From positions 620,001-684,000 of the forward strand of contig CAILAC010000016.1 of NCBI GenBank assembly GCA_903832055.1: a stretch of DNA of 64,000 bases. Reading direction: 5' to 3'. Under the pieces are notes generated by a model that searched no databases, was not told the DNA's origin, and saw only the letters and a program-made list of their open reading frames with translations. The position numbers were made by a program, and so were the translations under genes. Source of the stretch: an uncultured Acidobacteriota bacterium. Lineage in GTDB: Bacteria; Acidobacteriota; Terriglobia; Terriglobales; Acidobacteriaceae. Position 1 is the stretch's first letter; every line of letters starts with the position of its first letter. This document shows positions 9,028 to 19,202 of the stretch, in pieces.

Positions 9028-9059
9028 ATTATGCACCGCTTTGCCAAATGGTGCACAAT
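9028..9059. promoter_or_regulatory. probable vapBC operator palindrome
   Basis: Imperfect inverted repeat of ATTATGCACC (9028-9037) and GGTGCACAAT (9050-9059): 9 of 10 positions match after reverse complementing, with a 12-base centre. It starts 7 bases upstream of the vapB ATG, where VapBC complexes usually bind to repress their own transcription. A further GGTGCA half-site is at 9068-9073. Confidence 0.6.
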
Positions 9060-9215
9060 GCGCGGTTGGTGCACTTAAACCCCGATTCCTGGGATATACA
9101 CCATCGCCTCGCAATGCCAGCCCTCACTCCCACGAAGCCAGCTCAGTTCAGTTCCGTAAAGCGTCGCCCAAAAAGCCTCGCGTCGCCAACCGCGCCGTGG
9201 AACACAACTCGCAGC

Positions 9216-9235
9216 ATATAGCGTATCCGCTATAT
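9216..9235. repeat. perfect 8+8 base palindrome
   Basis: ATATAGCG, four bases, then CGCTATAT: a perfect inverted repeat. A direct copy of the second arm occurs 33 bases downstream at 9268-9275. The arrangement suggests a protein-binding site, but the binding factor and regulated gene are unknown. Confidence 0.45.
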
Positions 9236-9349
9236 CCCAATTCCGCCCATTTGCAGATGCTCAAACCCGCTATATTCCAAGCAATCTCAAGGCGCACAAA
9301 GTAAAGGGCTTCCAAATATTCCGCTTGAGCTTTTCACGCCCGCAGCCCA

Positions 9350-9386
9350 GGCCCCGGACGTGCTCCACGTGGAACATTCCGGGGCC
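9350..9386. terminator. hairpin at the end of clpB containing a parS-like sequence
   Basis: A perfect 9-bp stem, GGCCCCGGA (9350-9358) with TCCGGGGCC (9378-9386), lies 4 bases beyond the clpB stop on the minus strand, where a terminator is expected, although no T-run follows. Its loop contains TGCTCCACGTGGAACA (9361-9376), which differs at one base from the palindrome TGTTCCACGTGGAACA, a known form of the ParB site parS. Confidence 0.5.
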
Positions 9387-9390
9387 AGCC

Positions 9391-12015
<2,625 letters not shown>

Positions 12016-12039
12016 AGCGTACTCTCCCCTTCAAAAACC

Positions 12040-12072
12040 GGATCAGCGGCCCTGTGCTGCGGCCGCTGGTCC
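12040..12072 (-). terminator. stem-loop between hsp20 and clpB (possible attenuator)
   Basis: GGATCAGCGGCC (12040-12051) pairs with GGCCGCTGGTCC (12061-12072) around a 9-base loop, 12 positions with one G:T. On the minus strand the stem is followed by GG and five T residues, so it resembles a weak intrinsic terminator. It could reduce read-through from hsp20 into clpB, or act as an RNA processing stabiliser. Confidence 0.5.
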
Positions 12073-12115
12073 AACCTCATTTGCACTCCATAGAACAGCT
12101 CGAAGGTGTGCTCTT

Positions 12116-12556
12116 TTATGCCGCCGTAGCAATTTTGATCTGCCTGGGCTGCGCCGAAGCCTTTTTCTTGAGCTCCAGCTTCAATACGCCAGCGTTGTAG
12201 CTGGCCGTTACATTGTCGGTATCCACCGTGGTGGGCAGACTGAACGAGCGGAAGAAGCTGCCGTAGCGGCGTTCAATCCGATGGAAATTCTCTTCCTTTT
12301 CCTCTTTCTCAAACTTCCGTTCACCGCGGACGCTGAGCATCTGATTTTCTACGCGGACATCGATGTCCTCTTCCTTGATTCCGGGAATGTCCAGCTTCAA
12401 CACCACCTTCTCGGCATCCTCAAACACATCAACCGCCGGGGTAAAACTGGCCGTAGTCACTGCTTCACTATCCCCGGCAAAATCCTGAAAAAGGGAGTTG
12501 ACACGGTTCTGCAAAGAAGCAACTTCACGAATCGGGTACCAACGACTCATCGACAT
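12116..12556 (-). CDS. hsp20: small heat-shock protein, Hsp20/alpha-crystallin family
   Basis: ATP-independent holdase that binds unfolding proteins and hands them to DnaK/ClpB. 146 residues; the alpha-crystallin domain spans about 40-135, starting [29 protein letters not shown], with the conserved C-terminal part [14 protein letters not shown] followed by an I-x-I-like tail (IKIATAA). A good AAGGAGA ribosome site precedes the ATG. clpB follows downstream, and a HAIR-like operator lies about 50-65 bases upstream. Confidence 0.94.
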   Translation of the reverse strand: MSMSRWYPIREVASLQNRVNSLFQDFAGDSEAVTTASFTPAVDVFEDAEKVVLKLDIPGIKEEDIDVRVENQMLSVRGERKFEKEEKEENFHRIERRYGSFFRSFSLPTTVDTDNVTASYNAGVLKLELKKKASAQPRQIKIATAA

Positions 12557-12603
12557 GATGGAAATCTCCTTGATTCAAGTCTCAATTTGGTGCAGCCGGG
12601 ACA

Positions 12604-12622
12604 ATGAGTGCCAGCCGCTCAA
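12604..12622 (-). promoter_or_regulatory. HAIR-like (HspR) operator upstream of hsp20
   Basis: On the minus strand the site reads TTGAGC, seven bases, ACTCAT, matching the HspR-binding HAIR consensus core TTGAGT-N7-ACTCAA at 10 of 12 positions. HspR represses clpB, dnaK and small heat-shock genes in several phyla. The CIRCE element of HrcA is not present. No hspR gene lies in this window, so regulation is inferred from the motif and gene type only. Confidence 0.45.
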
Positions 12623-12756
12623 CTAATCTAATGCAACTATAGCACATACAATTCATAAAATATGCGCGCTATACACTCACATTTGAATTTTTCTTCTCCG
12701 AATTCCTCGCGGACCGCCAGCTACCGCCTTCTCCAGGCATGGCATAGAAACAGAAA

Positions 12757-12786
12757 GGCCGCTCGATGCGGTTGCATCGAGCGGCC
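12757..12786 (-). terminator. intrinsic terminator of the partner-switch operon
   Basis: A perfect 13-bp stem: GGCCGCTCGATGC (12757-12769), loop GGTT, GCATCGAGCGGCC (12774-12786). On the minus strand it follows the STAS gene stop by 27 bases and is followed by a T-rich run (TTTCTGTTTC). It fits a Rho-independent terminator. Confidence 0.8.
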
Positions 12787-12813
12787 TGTTGCGATCTCTG
12801 GATTACGGAGGGG

Positions 12814-13173
12814 CTACACGGCAGCCAAAGCTGCTGCCTGGTCAGGATAAAGCCCGGCGTACTTGGTGATGCCTACCATTGTGAAGACCTTGTTGAAATG
12901 CGGCGAAAGTCCAAAAGCCAGCACCTTTTGGCCCCCGTTGGCAGCTTCCATCAGCAACTGGATCACCAGCGCGATGCCGCTTGAATTGATGTACTCCACC
13001 TTGGTGAAGTCGAGGAGAATTGTCTTCACAACGACCTTGTTGAGTGTCTGGTAAGTACCAATTACCGCTTCTCGCGAGGCCGAAGAAATGTCGCCTTCAA
13101 AGCGGAGAACGGTCACTGACTGGCCGGATGCGGCGGTCGTCTGGTCGATACGTGATTTTGTGTCGGTCTGCAC
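12814..13173 (-). CDS. STAS-domain anti-sigma factor antagonist
   Basis: 119-residue STAS protein of the SpoIIAA/RsbV type. In partner switching it binds the anti-sigma kinase when unphosphorylated and is released when phosphorylated on serine. The phosphorylation site lies in VEYINSSGIALV, at Ser64/Ser65. Last gene of a three-gene operon after the kinase (59-base gap) and the PP2C phosphatase, followed by a strong terminator. No sigma factor is adjacent, so the target lies elsewhere or the output is not a sigma factor. Confidence 0.9.
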   Translation of the reverse strand: MQTDTKSRIDQTTAASGQSVTVLRFEGDISSASREAVIGTYQTLNKVVVKTILLDFTKVEYINSSGIALVIQLLMEAANGGQKVLAFGLSPHFNKVFTMVGITKYAGLYPDQAAALAAV

Positions 13174-13231
13174 TTGATTTCAGTCTCCCTGATGTCTTTG
13201 TTCTGTATGCGTCTGCTGCCTGATGAACCAG

Positions 13232-13684
13232 CTAGACCAAGTCTTTGTCTAAACGGATGACGAGGCGGACATAGCTGCCGCGCCCATTGGTGCCAACCAC
13301 CCACTCTGCCTCGTCGACCAACGCCTGAATGAGGAACATCCCCATGCCGCGCGGGTCTTCTTCCCCATGCATCTTCTTATCGATATCCGGCTTGGTGGGC
13401 TGCTGTTTCATGCCCTTGCCGTCGTCCATCACCTTGACTTCAAGGGCGTCCGTGCCGGCAGAGAGAACTACGCCAACCGAGAGCTTTTCGTTCAGGCGGT
13501 TGCCATGTTCAATGGCGTTGATGCAGGCCTCGGCAATAGCCGTCTTCAGATCTTCAATCCGCTCAGGTCGAAAGCCCATGAGTTTGGCAACCGATGCTGC
13601 TGTGCTCATGGCTACCTTTTCAAATCCCAGCCGCGAAGGCAGCCTGACCTCGACCGTGGTGGTACGTGCAACGGCTGTGCTCAT
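13232..13684 (-). CDS. RsbW/SpoIIAB-type anti-sigma serine kinase (HATPase)
   Basis: GHKL-type ATP-binding protein that phosphorylates the STAS antagonist and sequesters a target protein. 150 residues from MSTAVARTTTVEVRLPSRLG. The N-box AIAEACINAIEHGNRLNE, the G1 box VMDDGKGM and the G2 box DPRGMGMFLIQALVDE are all visible. A longer frame to 13741 is possible, but ATG 13684 overlaps the stop of the phosphatase gene (ATGA), the expected coupled arrangement. Confidence 0.88.
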   Translation of the reverse strand: MSTAVARTTTVEVRLPSRLGFEKVAMSTAASVAKLMGFRPERIEDLKTAIAEACINAIEHGNRLNEKLSVGVVLSAGTDALEVKVMDDGKGMKQQPTKPDIDKKMHGEEDPRGMGMFLIQALVDEAEWVVGTNGRGSYVRLVIRLDKDLV

Positions 13685-14988
13685 GCGTTCACCTTTCCCG
13701 TTGCAGCCTGAGCGGCAGGCGCATCCGCCGGCAGATGGCACAACACCAGAGCAGTCATGTCATCCTCCTGGGGTCCGCCGCCTGAAAAGCCGTGGATTGC
13801 GAGCCACAATGCATCGAGGATACCATCGGCTTGCTGTGTTGGAGTATGAGAAAACTCCTCCAGCAGCCGATCTTGTCCGAATTCTTCATCCCCGTGGAAA
13901 ACTTCTGTCAATCCGTCGGTATAAAACAGCAGTCGGCTGCCTTTGCCGAGGGGTAGCCGCTGGCTTGAGTAGCGCATGCCGGGGAGGAGGCCGAGTGGGG
14001 TTCCGGCGGCCTCGATCTGATGCTGCACGCCATCCGGCGTAATCACAAACCCGGGGTTGTGCCCGGCGTTGACGATTTCGACCTCGCCTCGCTCCGGGTC
14101 AAGCCTCAGAAAGATCGCCGTGACGTAGCGGCGGCGCGCTTCCTCGCCCTCGCTCCAATGATGCTGATTCATCCGTGTGGCGAGCAGGTCGAGCGAAACG
14201 CCGGTGACGGCCATGGCCCGGAAAGCGGCGCGGAAGCTGGTAGCCATGATGGCCGATGCCAGCCCTTTGCCGGCCACGTCGGCGACGACCATGATGATTC
14301 CGCCCTCGGGCAGCTGGATGATGTCGACGTAGTCGCCACCCACCTCGTAGCAGGTTTGCGACTTGACGGCGATGGAGTAGCCGGAGATGGAGGGCATGCG
14401 CTGCGGCACAAGCGACCGCTGAATTTCGCGGGCGGCGTCGAGATCCTGCTGGACACGGGCCCATCGCAGGTTGCGCTCGTGATTGCGGGCATTTTCGAGA
14501 GCGACGGCGGCCTGGAGGGCGAGGCCTTCGAGAAAATCTGTTTCGTAGAGGGTGATGGGGCGGCCCTCGGGAGGAGCCACGATGAGGTCGGTCATCCGCT
14601 TGCCTTCGCGGTCGTCGAGGGGATAGGACTGGAGGCCGTTGCGGGAGCCGTCGGAGGGAAGCTGGGGCGCTTCGCCGTAGGACATCTCGGTGCCGGAAAA
14701 CGCGGCTCCGGACATTTCGAGCTCGCGGACGACGATGCGGAGGACGGTTTCGAGGACTTCGTCTTCGCGGGTGGTGGAGTGGACCTGGCGGGAGACTTCG
14801 AGGAGGGCCTGAAGTCGGGCTACCTGCTGCTGGAGGTCCATGGTGTCGGAGATTTCGAGGGTCTCAATGGTTTCGGAGAATTCGATGGTATTGGTGATTT
14901 CGATCACTGGGTCGCAGGTCTGTGCCGGAGATTGCTCCGGGGAGAAGGTGGCGGTCTCGGTGGTTGCCGGGGGAATACCGGTAGCCAT
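13681..14988 (-). CDS. PP2C-type (SpoIIE/RsbU) serine phosphatase
   Basis: Manganese-dependent phosphatase that dephosphorylates the STAS antagonist in response to a signal. About 435 residues from MATGIPPATTET; this ATG has a GGAGG site 8 bases upstream, so it is preferred to ATG 15015. The N-terminal half has a coiled segment (LQQQVARLQALLEVSRQVHS) and a GAF-like sensor region ending in LEGLALQAAVALENA. The phosphatase domain contains the metal-binding motifs GGDYVDI and ADVAGKGLASA, and NAGHNPGFV and EDDMTALVL near the end. First gene of the partner-switch operon. Confidence 0.9.
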   Translation of the reverse strand: MATGIPPATTETATFSPEQSPAQTCDPVIEITNTIEFSETIETLEISDTMDLQQQVARLQALLEVSRQVHSTTREDEVLETVLRIVVRELEMSGAAFSGTEMSYGEAPQLPSDGSRNGLQSYPLDDREGKRMTDLIVAPPEGRPITLYETDFLEGLALQAAVALENARNHERNLRWARVQQDLDAAREIQRSLVPQRMPSISGYSIAVKSQTCYEVGGDYVDIIQLPEGGIIMVVADVAGKGLASAIMATSFRAAFRAMAVTGVSLDLLATRMNQHHWSEGEEARRRYVTAIFLRLDPERGEVEIVNAGHNPGFVITPDGVQHQIEAAGTPLGLLPGMRYSSQRLPLGKGSRLLFYTDGLTEVFHGDEEFGQDRLLEEFSHTPTQQADGILDALWLAIHGFSGGGPQEDDMTALVLCHLPADAPAAQAATGKVNA

Positions 14989-15060
14989 GCAGGAATCCTC
15001 CGTGGGGATGGGCAAATTGATGCGGGGAGGAGTGGGAAAGCTGCTCCCCGCATCACTAGC

Positions 15061-16317
15061 CTATGCTGTCACAGTTCGTGTGGGCTTGGAGCCGATCAGG
15101 CCATAATACGCGATGTACAGGTAGCAGATCATCGGCAGAACGAATGCGTGCTGAATGCCCACCTTGTCGGCCAGCGCGCCGAAGAGGAAAGGCACAACCG
15201 CGCCGCCTACTACGGCAGTCATGATCAGCCCGGAGCCCTTGCTCGTCATTGGCCCCAGGCCAACAATGCCCAGCGTGAAGATGTTGGGGAACATGATTGA
15301 GTTGAAGAACCCGCAAAGGATCAGCGCCCAGATGGCGACGTGGCCAGAGCTCACCATGGAGACCACCACCATGGCCGTTGCGGCAAAGCCAAAGATGCCC
15401 AGCAGACGGCCGGAAGGAATAAGGCTGACGAGCCACGCCCCAAGCAGACGGCCGACCAGCGCGCCACCCCAATAAAACGCAATCAGGCTCGATGCGGCCG
15501 CTGCGCTGGGAATGCCCTGCTGCTTGAAGTAGTTCACCATGATGGAGGCCAGGCCTACTTCAACGCCGACGTAGAAGAAAATGCCCAGTGCGCCAAGCAC
15601 CGTGTGCTTGTAGCTCCAGATACTGCGGCTCAGAATCGGATCATTCTCGCTTCCCGGCCGGAACGACTGTGTGGCCGTGATGTGGGGCAGCCGCATGAAA
15701 GCAACAGCAAGGCCCAACAGTAGCAGGCCACCGGCAATCAACATATAGGGCACACGTACGGTGTCGGCAATGCCCGCCTTGGAAATCAGCTTTTCAGGGT
15801 CGGTGAGAATGAAGGCTCCGGCGATGAGAGGAGCGATGGTGCCGCCGATGGAGTTGGCTGCCTGGGCCAGGTTCAGCCGCACGGGTGCGCTCTTCTCTGG
15901 CCCCAGGATAGAGACGTAAGGGTTCGCCGACGTCTGCAGAGCGGTCACGCCTGCGCCGATGACAAACGAGGCGGTCAGAAACAGCGGGAAGTTGGTGTAG
16001 CTGGCTGCGGGAATGAACATCAGCGCGCCTACAACCTGCAGGAAAAGCGAGAAAACCATCGTCTTCTTGTAGCCGATTGACTCAATCAGCTTCGATGTAG
16101 GCGAAGCGAAGACGAAATACGCCAGAAAGAAGGCCGACTCGGCCAACATGGCGAGGCCGTAAGGCAAATCAAAAATCGACCGCAGGTGAGGCACCAGCGC
16201 CATGTTCAGATTCGTAATGAATCCAAAGATGAAGAACAACATGGTTACGGTGATAAATGGGCCCGTATAGCTGGGCGAGTTGGCGGCCCCGGTTGGTGCA
16301 GTGGATTTTGTAGCCAT
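15061..16317 (-). CDS. FHS-family sugar:H+ symporter (fucose / glucose-galactose permease type)
   Basis: Major-facilitator transporter with about 12 membrane segments, 418 residues from MATKSTAPTGAANS; ATG 16317 has GGAGAAG upstream and is preferred to the in-frame ATG at 16443. The N-terminal segment PFITVTMLFFIFGFITNLNMALVPHLRSIF and the helix-5 motif GAGVTALQTSANPYVSILGP are hallmarks of FucP/GluP sugar permeases. The substrate could be fucose, glucose, galactose or N-acetylglucosamine; neighbours do not decide it. Confidence 0.9.
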   Translation of the reverse strand: MATKSTAPTGAANSPSYTGPFITVTMLFFIFGFITNLNMALVPHLRSIFDLPYGLAMLAESAFFLAYFVFASPTSKLIESIGYKKTMVFSLFLQVVGALMFIPAASYTNFPLFLTASFVIGAGVTALQTSANPYVSILGPEKSAPVRLNLAQAANSIGGTIAPLIAGAFILTDPEKLISKAGIADTVRVPYMLIAGGLLLLGLAVAFMRLPHITATQSFRPGSENDPILSRSIWSYKHTVLGALGIFFYVGVEVGLASIMVNYFKQQGIPSAAAASSLIAFYWGGALVGRLLGAWLVSLIPSGRLLGIFGFAATAMVVVSMVSSGHVAIWALILCGFFNSIMFPNIFTLGIVGLGPMTSKGSGLIMTAVVGGAVVPFLFGALADKVGIQHAFVLPMICYLYIAYYGLIGSKPTRTVTA

Positions 16318-16558
16318 GATCTTTCGCTTCTCCGCTTCTTGTACAAATGTGGGCCACAGACCTGGCCTCTGGGAATTTTGAACACCGACATCGGGCGCAT
16401 TTGAGGAGTCTATGCTTGACATACGCCGGTTTATTGGTTGCACACAACACTATACGGCAAACCCCTGTGTGGGGAAGCGTTCAATCGTTTGACTGCAATC
16501 TGATCTCTACAGAAGCTGAGAAGTTTCAGCTATTCTCAAGTAGTCGTTGGAGGATTGC

Positions 16559-17785
16559 GTGGCCTCAAATTCAGGTAATTCCTTTACCCCTTTCAAAAAC
16601 GCCCGTACGAAGAAGGTGCTGGCCTGTCTGCTCGGCAACTGGCAGGCAGAGATGGAGGGCTACTACACCTATCTGGCACTTGCGGACCGCGAGACAGATG
16701 CGGTGCGGGCCCAGGTGCTGCGCCACTTAGCTGCTGCGGAGCTGGATCATGCCGCGCTCTGGGCCGGGCGTATCAAGGACCTGGGCGGGCCGGAGCCGGT
16801 TTACTCCGGCAGCCCGCATGGCGAGGCCGACTCGCTGGCCAGCCGCGCCGGGGGACCGCTGATGGCGCTGCGACGGCTGGAGATCGAGGAATCCCGCCAC
16901 ATCGCCAACTACGGTACGCAGCTCAAAGACCTGGGCGACGAAGGCTCAATCGCGATTCTGAACCACGTTATTGAAGACGAGAAGGACCATTACCGCGAAC
17001 TCGGCTCCCTGCTGCGCGGCCGCACACCAGTCATCCAGGGCGGCAAGCAGATTGTCGACGCCAAGGGCTTGCTCGAAGAGCTCCTCGCCAAGCGCGACCA
17101 TGGCAAGCCGCAGGCTGGCGCGTGGATCGGCGACGCGATCTACGGAGTCAATGACGGCCTTGGAGCGATTTTTGGCATCGTTTCCGGTGTCTCAGGCGCT
17201 ACGGCTGGCAGCGGCAAATACGTGCTCATCGCAGGCATCGCGGGTATGGTTGCTTCGGCGCTTTCCATGGGCTCAGGCGCGTATCTGGCAGCCAAGAGCG
17301 AGCGCGAGATCTACGAGGCAGAGCTGCACCGCGAGCGCGAAGCAATTGAAATGAACCCCTCGGAAGCTCGGGAACTGCTCAGCCTCTACTACCAGGTCAA
17401 GGGGCTTCCGGAAGAAGACTCGGGCAGGGTTGTGGAGCATATTGCCAGCGATCCGGAGATGCTGCTCAAAGCACTTGCCTCGGAACGACTCGATACCAGC
17501 GAAGAGGGCCTGAAAGTGCCGTGGGTTTCGGCGACCTCGGGCGCACTTTCGACCGCTATCGGAGCCACCATCCCGATTATTCCGTTCTTTTTCATGAGCG
17601 GAACGGCGGCCATCATCGCGGCGGCTGTCATCTCGCTGATCGCGCATTTTGCTGTGGGTGCGGCAAAGTCACTGATCACGGTTCGATCATGGTGGTCTTC
17701 GGGCTTTGAAATGACCGCCGTTGGTGCCGTGGAAGGCGTTGTGACCTACGGCATCGGGCTTTGGCTGGGCACGCTTGGGGCTTAG
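16559..17785 (+). CDS. mbfA: MbfA-like protein: ferritin-like domain fused to VIT1/CCC1 transporter
   Basis: About 408 residues. Residues 1-150 form a rubrerythrin/ferritin-like four-helix domain with di-iron motifs (EMEGYYTY, AELDHAALW, EESRHIANY, EDEKDHYREL). The C-terminal half is a VIT1/CCC1-type membrane domain (GDAIYGVNDGLGAIFGIVSGVSGA, repeated hydrophobic segments to the end). The characterised MbfA of rhizobia exports iron and protects against iron and peroxide stress. GTG 16559 with TGGAGG five bases upstream is the best start; a TTG lies 12 bases earlier. No iron-regulator gene is adjacent. Confidence 0.88.
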   Translation: MASNSGNSFTPFKNARTKKVLACLLGNWQAEMEGYYTYLALADRETDAVRAQVLRHLAAAELDHAALWAGRIKDLGGPEPVYSGSPHGEADSLASRAGGPLMALRRLEIEESRHIANYGTQLKDLGDEGSIAILNHVIEDEKDHYRELGSLLRGRTPVIQGGKQIVDAKGLLEELLAKRDHGKPQAGAWIGDAIYGVNDGLGAIFGIVSGVSGATAGSGKYVLIAGIAGMVASALSMGSGAYLAAKSEREIYEAELHREREAIEMNPSEARELLSLYYQVKGLPEEDSGRVVEHIASDPEMLLKALASERLDTSEEGLKVPWVSATSGALSTAIGATIPIIPFFFMSGTAAIIAAAVISLIAHFAVGAAKSLITVRSWWSSGFEMTAVGAVEGVVTYGIGLWLGTLGA

Positions 17786-17839
17786 GAACTACCCGCTCGG
17801 GCAGAACAGAAGACCCGATGCGGTATTCGGAGACGGGTG

Positions 17840-18133
17840 CTAACCGTTGAGAGTGCCGCGGTACACATCCACTGCCGTTGGTGCGCCAAGGATATATGCG
17901 GTCGTCGAAAACAGCTTCGTTCCCACCGAGGCTGTATCCCTGGCGACGATTGCCAACTGCCCCAGTTGATTATCCTGCGCGATGAACGTGGCAAGATTGC
18001 GTTGCACGCCCGCGGTAGAATCCATCGTGAGCCCGGTCAACTGGGTGAAGTTGTCCTGCTCTTTTTGCGTGAGCCGGTCGGCGAGGTCGCCCATCGACAA
18101 ATCGCCCGGCTGTGGAACCGTACCTACTGCCAT
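17840..18133 (-). CDS. hypothetical 97-residue protein
   Basis: MAVGTVPQPGDLSMGDLADRLTQKEQ... No signal peptide, membrane segment or family recognised; moderately acidic, with helical potential and no cysteines. It starts 16 bases after the end of the lipoprotein gene on the same strand, so the two are probably one operon and may act together. The codon pattern looks coding, but it is short. Confidence 0.55.
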   Translation of the reverse strand: MAVGTVPQPGDLSMGDLADRLTQKEQDNFTQLTGLTMDSTAGVQRNLATFIAQDNQLGQLAIVARDTASVGTKLFSTTAYILGAPTAVDVYRGTLNG

Positions 18134-18148
18134 CGTGCGCCCTCCCTG

Positions 18149-19108
18149 TCACTGTACATTTGCTGCCGCAACGGCGGCGCTTAGAGCCTTGAGTTTCTCG
18201 CCCTTCGTATCAATATCCGGGTCCGTATCCGACATCGCTTTCCTTAAGAGTCTCAGCAACTCTTCACCTGTCGCATTGGCATCCGGGGAATACCCGGTGT
18301 CAATGAGAATGCTGTGCAGGGCCTTGATTGCGCTGTCTTTTTTCGCGTCATCTGTGCCGGCTAGTGCGGCTTTGAGACGCTCGTATGCGGTGCGATTGCT
18401 GATGGATTGTTTCACCGGAGTCATTTGCGCGATTGCATCATTCAGCTTTCCGGCACCGACTTTCGCGTCCGCGCCTGCTGTAGTGGCGATCTCGACGAGG
18501 GCCGAGGGCACTGTTCCGGCGTAATAGAAATCGACCAGGTCAATCCACGCGGCCTCCAGCGGATAGCTGACCACATCACGCGTGCCGAGGCTCAGAATCA
18601 GCTGCGCCTGCTTGGTTTTGCGGGTGGCACGCATCTGCGAGAGAAGTGCTTCAGTGGTTTTTTCGCGATACCAGTTTTTGTCGTAGGAGAGCCGGGTACC
18701 CTGAAAGGCCGAGAGCGATGCTGCAAGAATGTCTTTGACGTCACCCACGCCCACCACGGTCGTTGCCGCCGTAATTCCAAGTTGAATCGCGTCGCTGGCG
18801 GTCTCAAACGTGGCTCGCTGGGATGTGAGCCGCATCTCAAACTGCCCGTAACCGGACTCAACGTCGGCCATGACGCGGTAGGCAATCTGGTTGCGCAGGG
18901 CCTGCGCCCCAGCCAGATCTTTGCTCTGAATCGCTGCGTGATAGGCGTCGGCATCTCGCTTGAAGTCTGCCTGGCTGTAGATCAGGAGCGATGGCGCAGA
19001 CAGCTCCCTGGGTAGCCTTGGACCCATGGTCGATCCGCAGCCCGCAGCCATTAACAGCAACACGGAAAAGCCCGCAGCACCCAAGCAGCGCATTATTCGA
19101 TTCTGCAT
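18149..19108 (-). CDS. hypothetical lipoprotein
   Basis: 319 residues. The N-terminus MQNRIMRCLGAAGFSVLLLMAAGC is a lipoprotein signal with lipobox ending in Cys24, so the mature protein is attached to a membrane facing the periplasm. The rest is largely helical (for example DFKRDADAYHAAIQSKDLAGAQALRNQIAYRVMADVES) and not assignable to a known family by eye. Upstream of, and probably co-transcribed with, the 97-residue hypothetical gene. Confidence 0.7.
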   Translation of the reverse strand: MQNRIMRCLGAAGFSVLLLMAAGCGSTMGPRLPRELSAPSLLIYSQADFKRDADAYHAAIQSKDLAGAQALRNQIAYRVMADVESGYGQFEMRLTSQRATFETASDAIQLGITAATTVVGVGDVKDILAASLSAFQGTRLSYDKNWYREKTTEALLSQMRATRKTKQAQLILSLGTRDVVSYPLEAAWIDLVDFYYAGTVPSALVEIATTAGADAKVGAGKLNDAIAQMTPVKQSISNRTAYERLKAALAGTDDAKKDSAIKALHSILIDTGYSPDANATGEELLRLLRKAMSDTDPDIDTKGEKLKALSAAVAAANVQ

Positions 19109-19202
19109 TTCGAGTCACACTCGCACAAGGATTGCCATCGCGGCCAGAGGAATGGACACGATAAAGAGAATGCGATAACTCTGATTCAGCGGTAAGAATG
19201 TG

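Larger units (their letters stand above)
9060..9390. other. 331-base intergenic stretch between vapB and clpB
   Basis: No gene is supported here. It holds a GGTGCA half-site, an ATATAGCG palindrome (9216-9235) with a third half-site at 9268-9275, and a hairpin with a parS-like core directly before the clpB stop. It is A+T-richer than the flanking clpB gene. Confidence 0.5.

Noticed and set aside
12557-12700. CIRCE element or sigma-54 promoter before hsp20
   Set aside because: No TTAGCACTC-N9-GAGTGCTAA pair; a TGGCAC sequence is present but the matching -12 element is not.
14020-15300. 426-codon open frame on the plus strand
   Set aside because: It is antisense to the phosphatase and transporter genes, with Gly/Asp/His-rich shadow composition and no domain.
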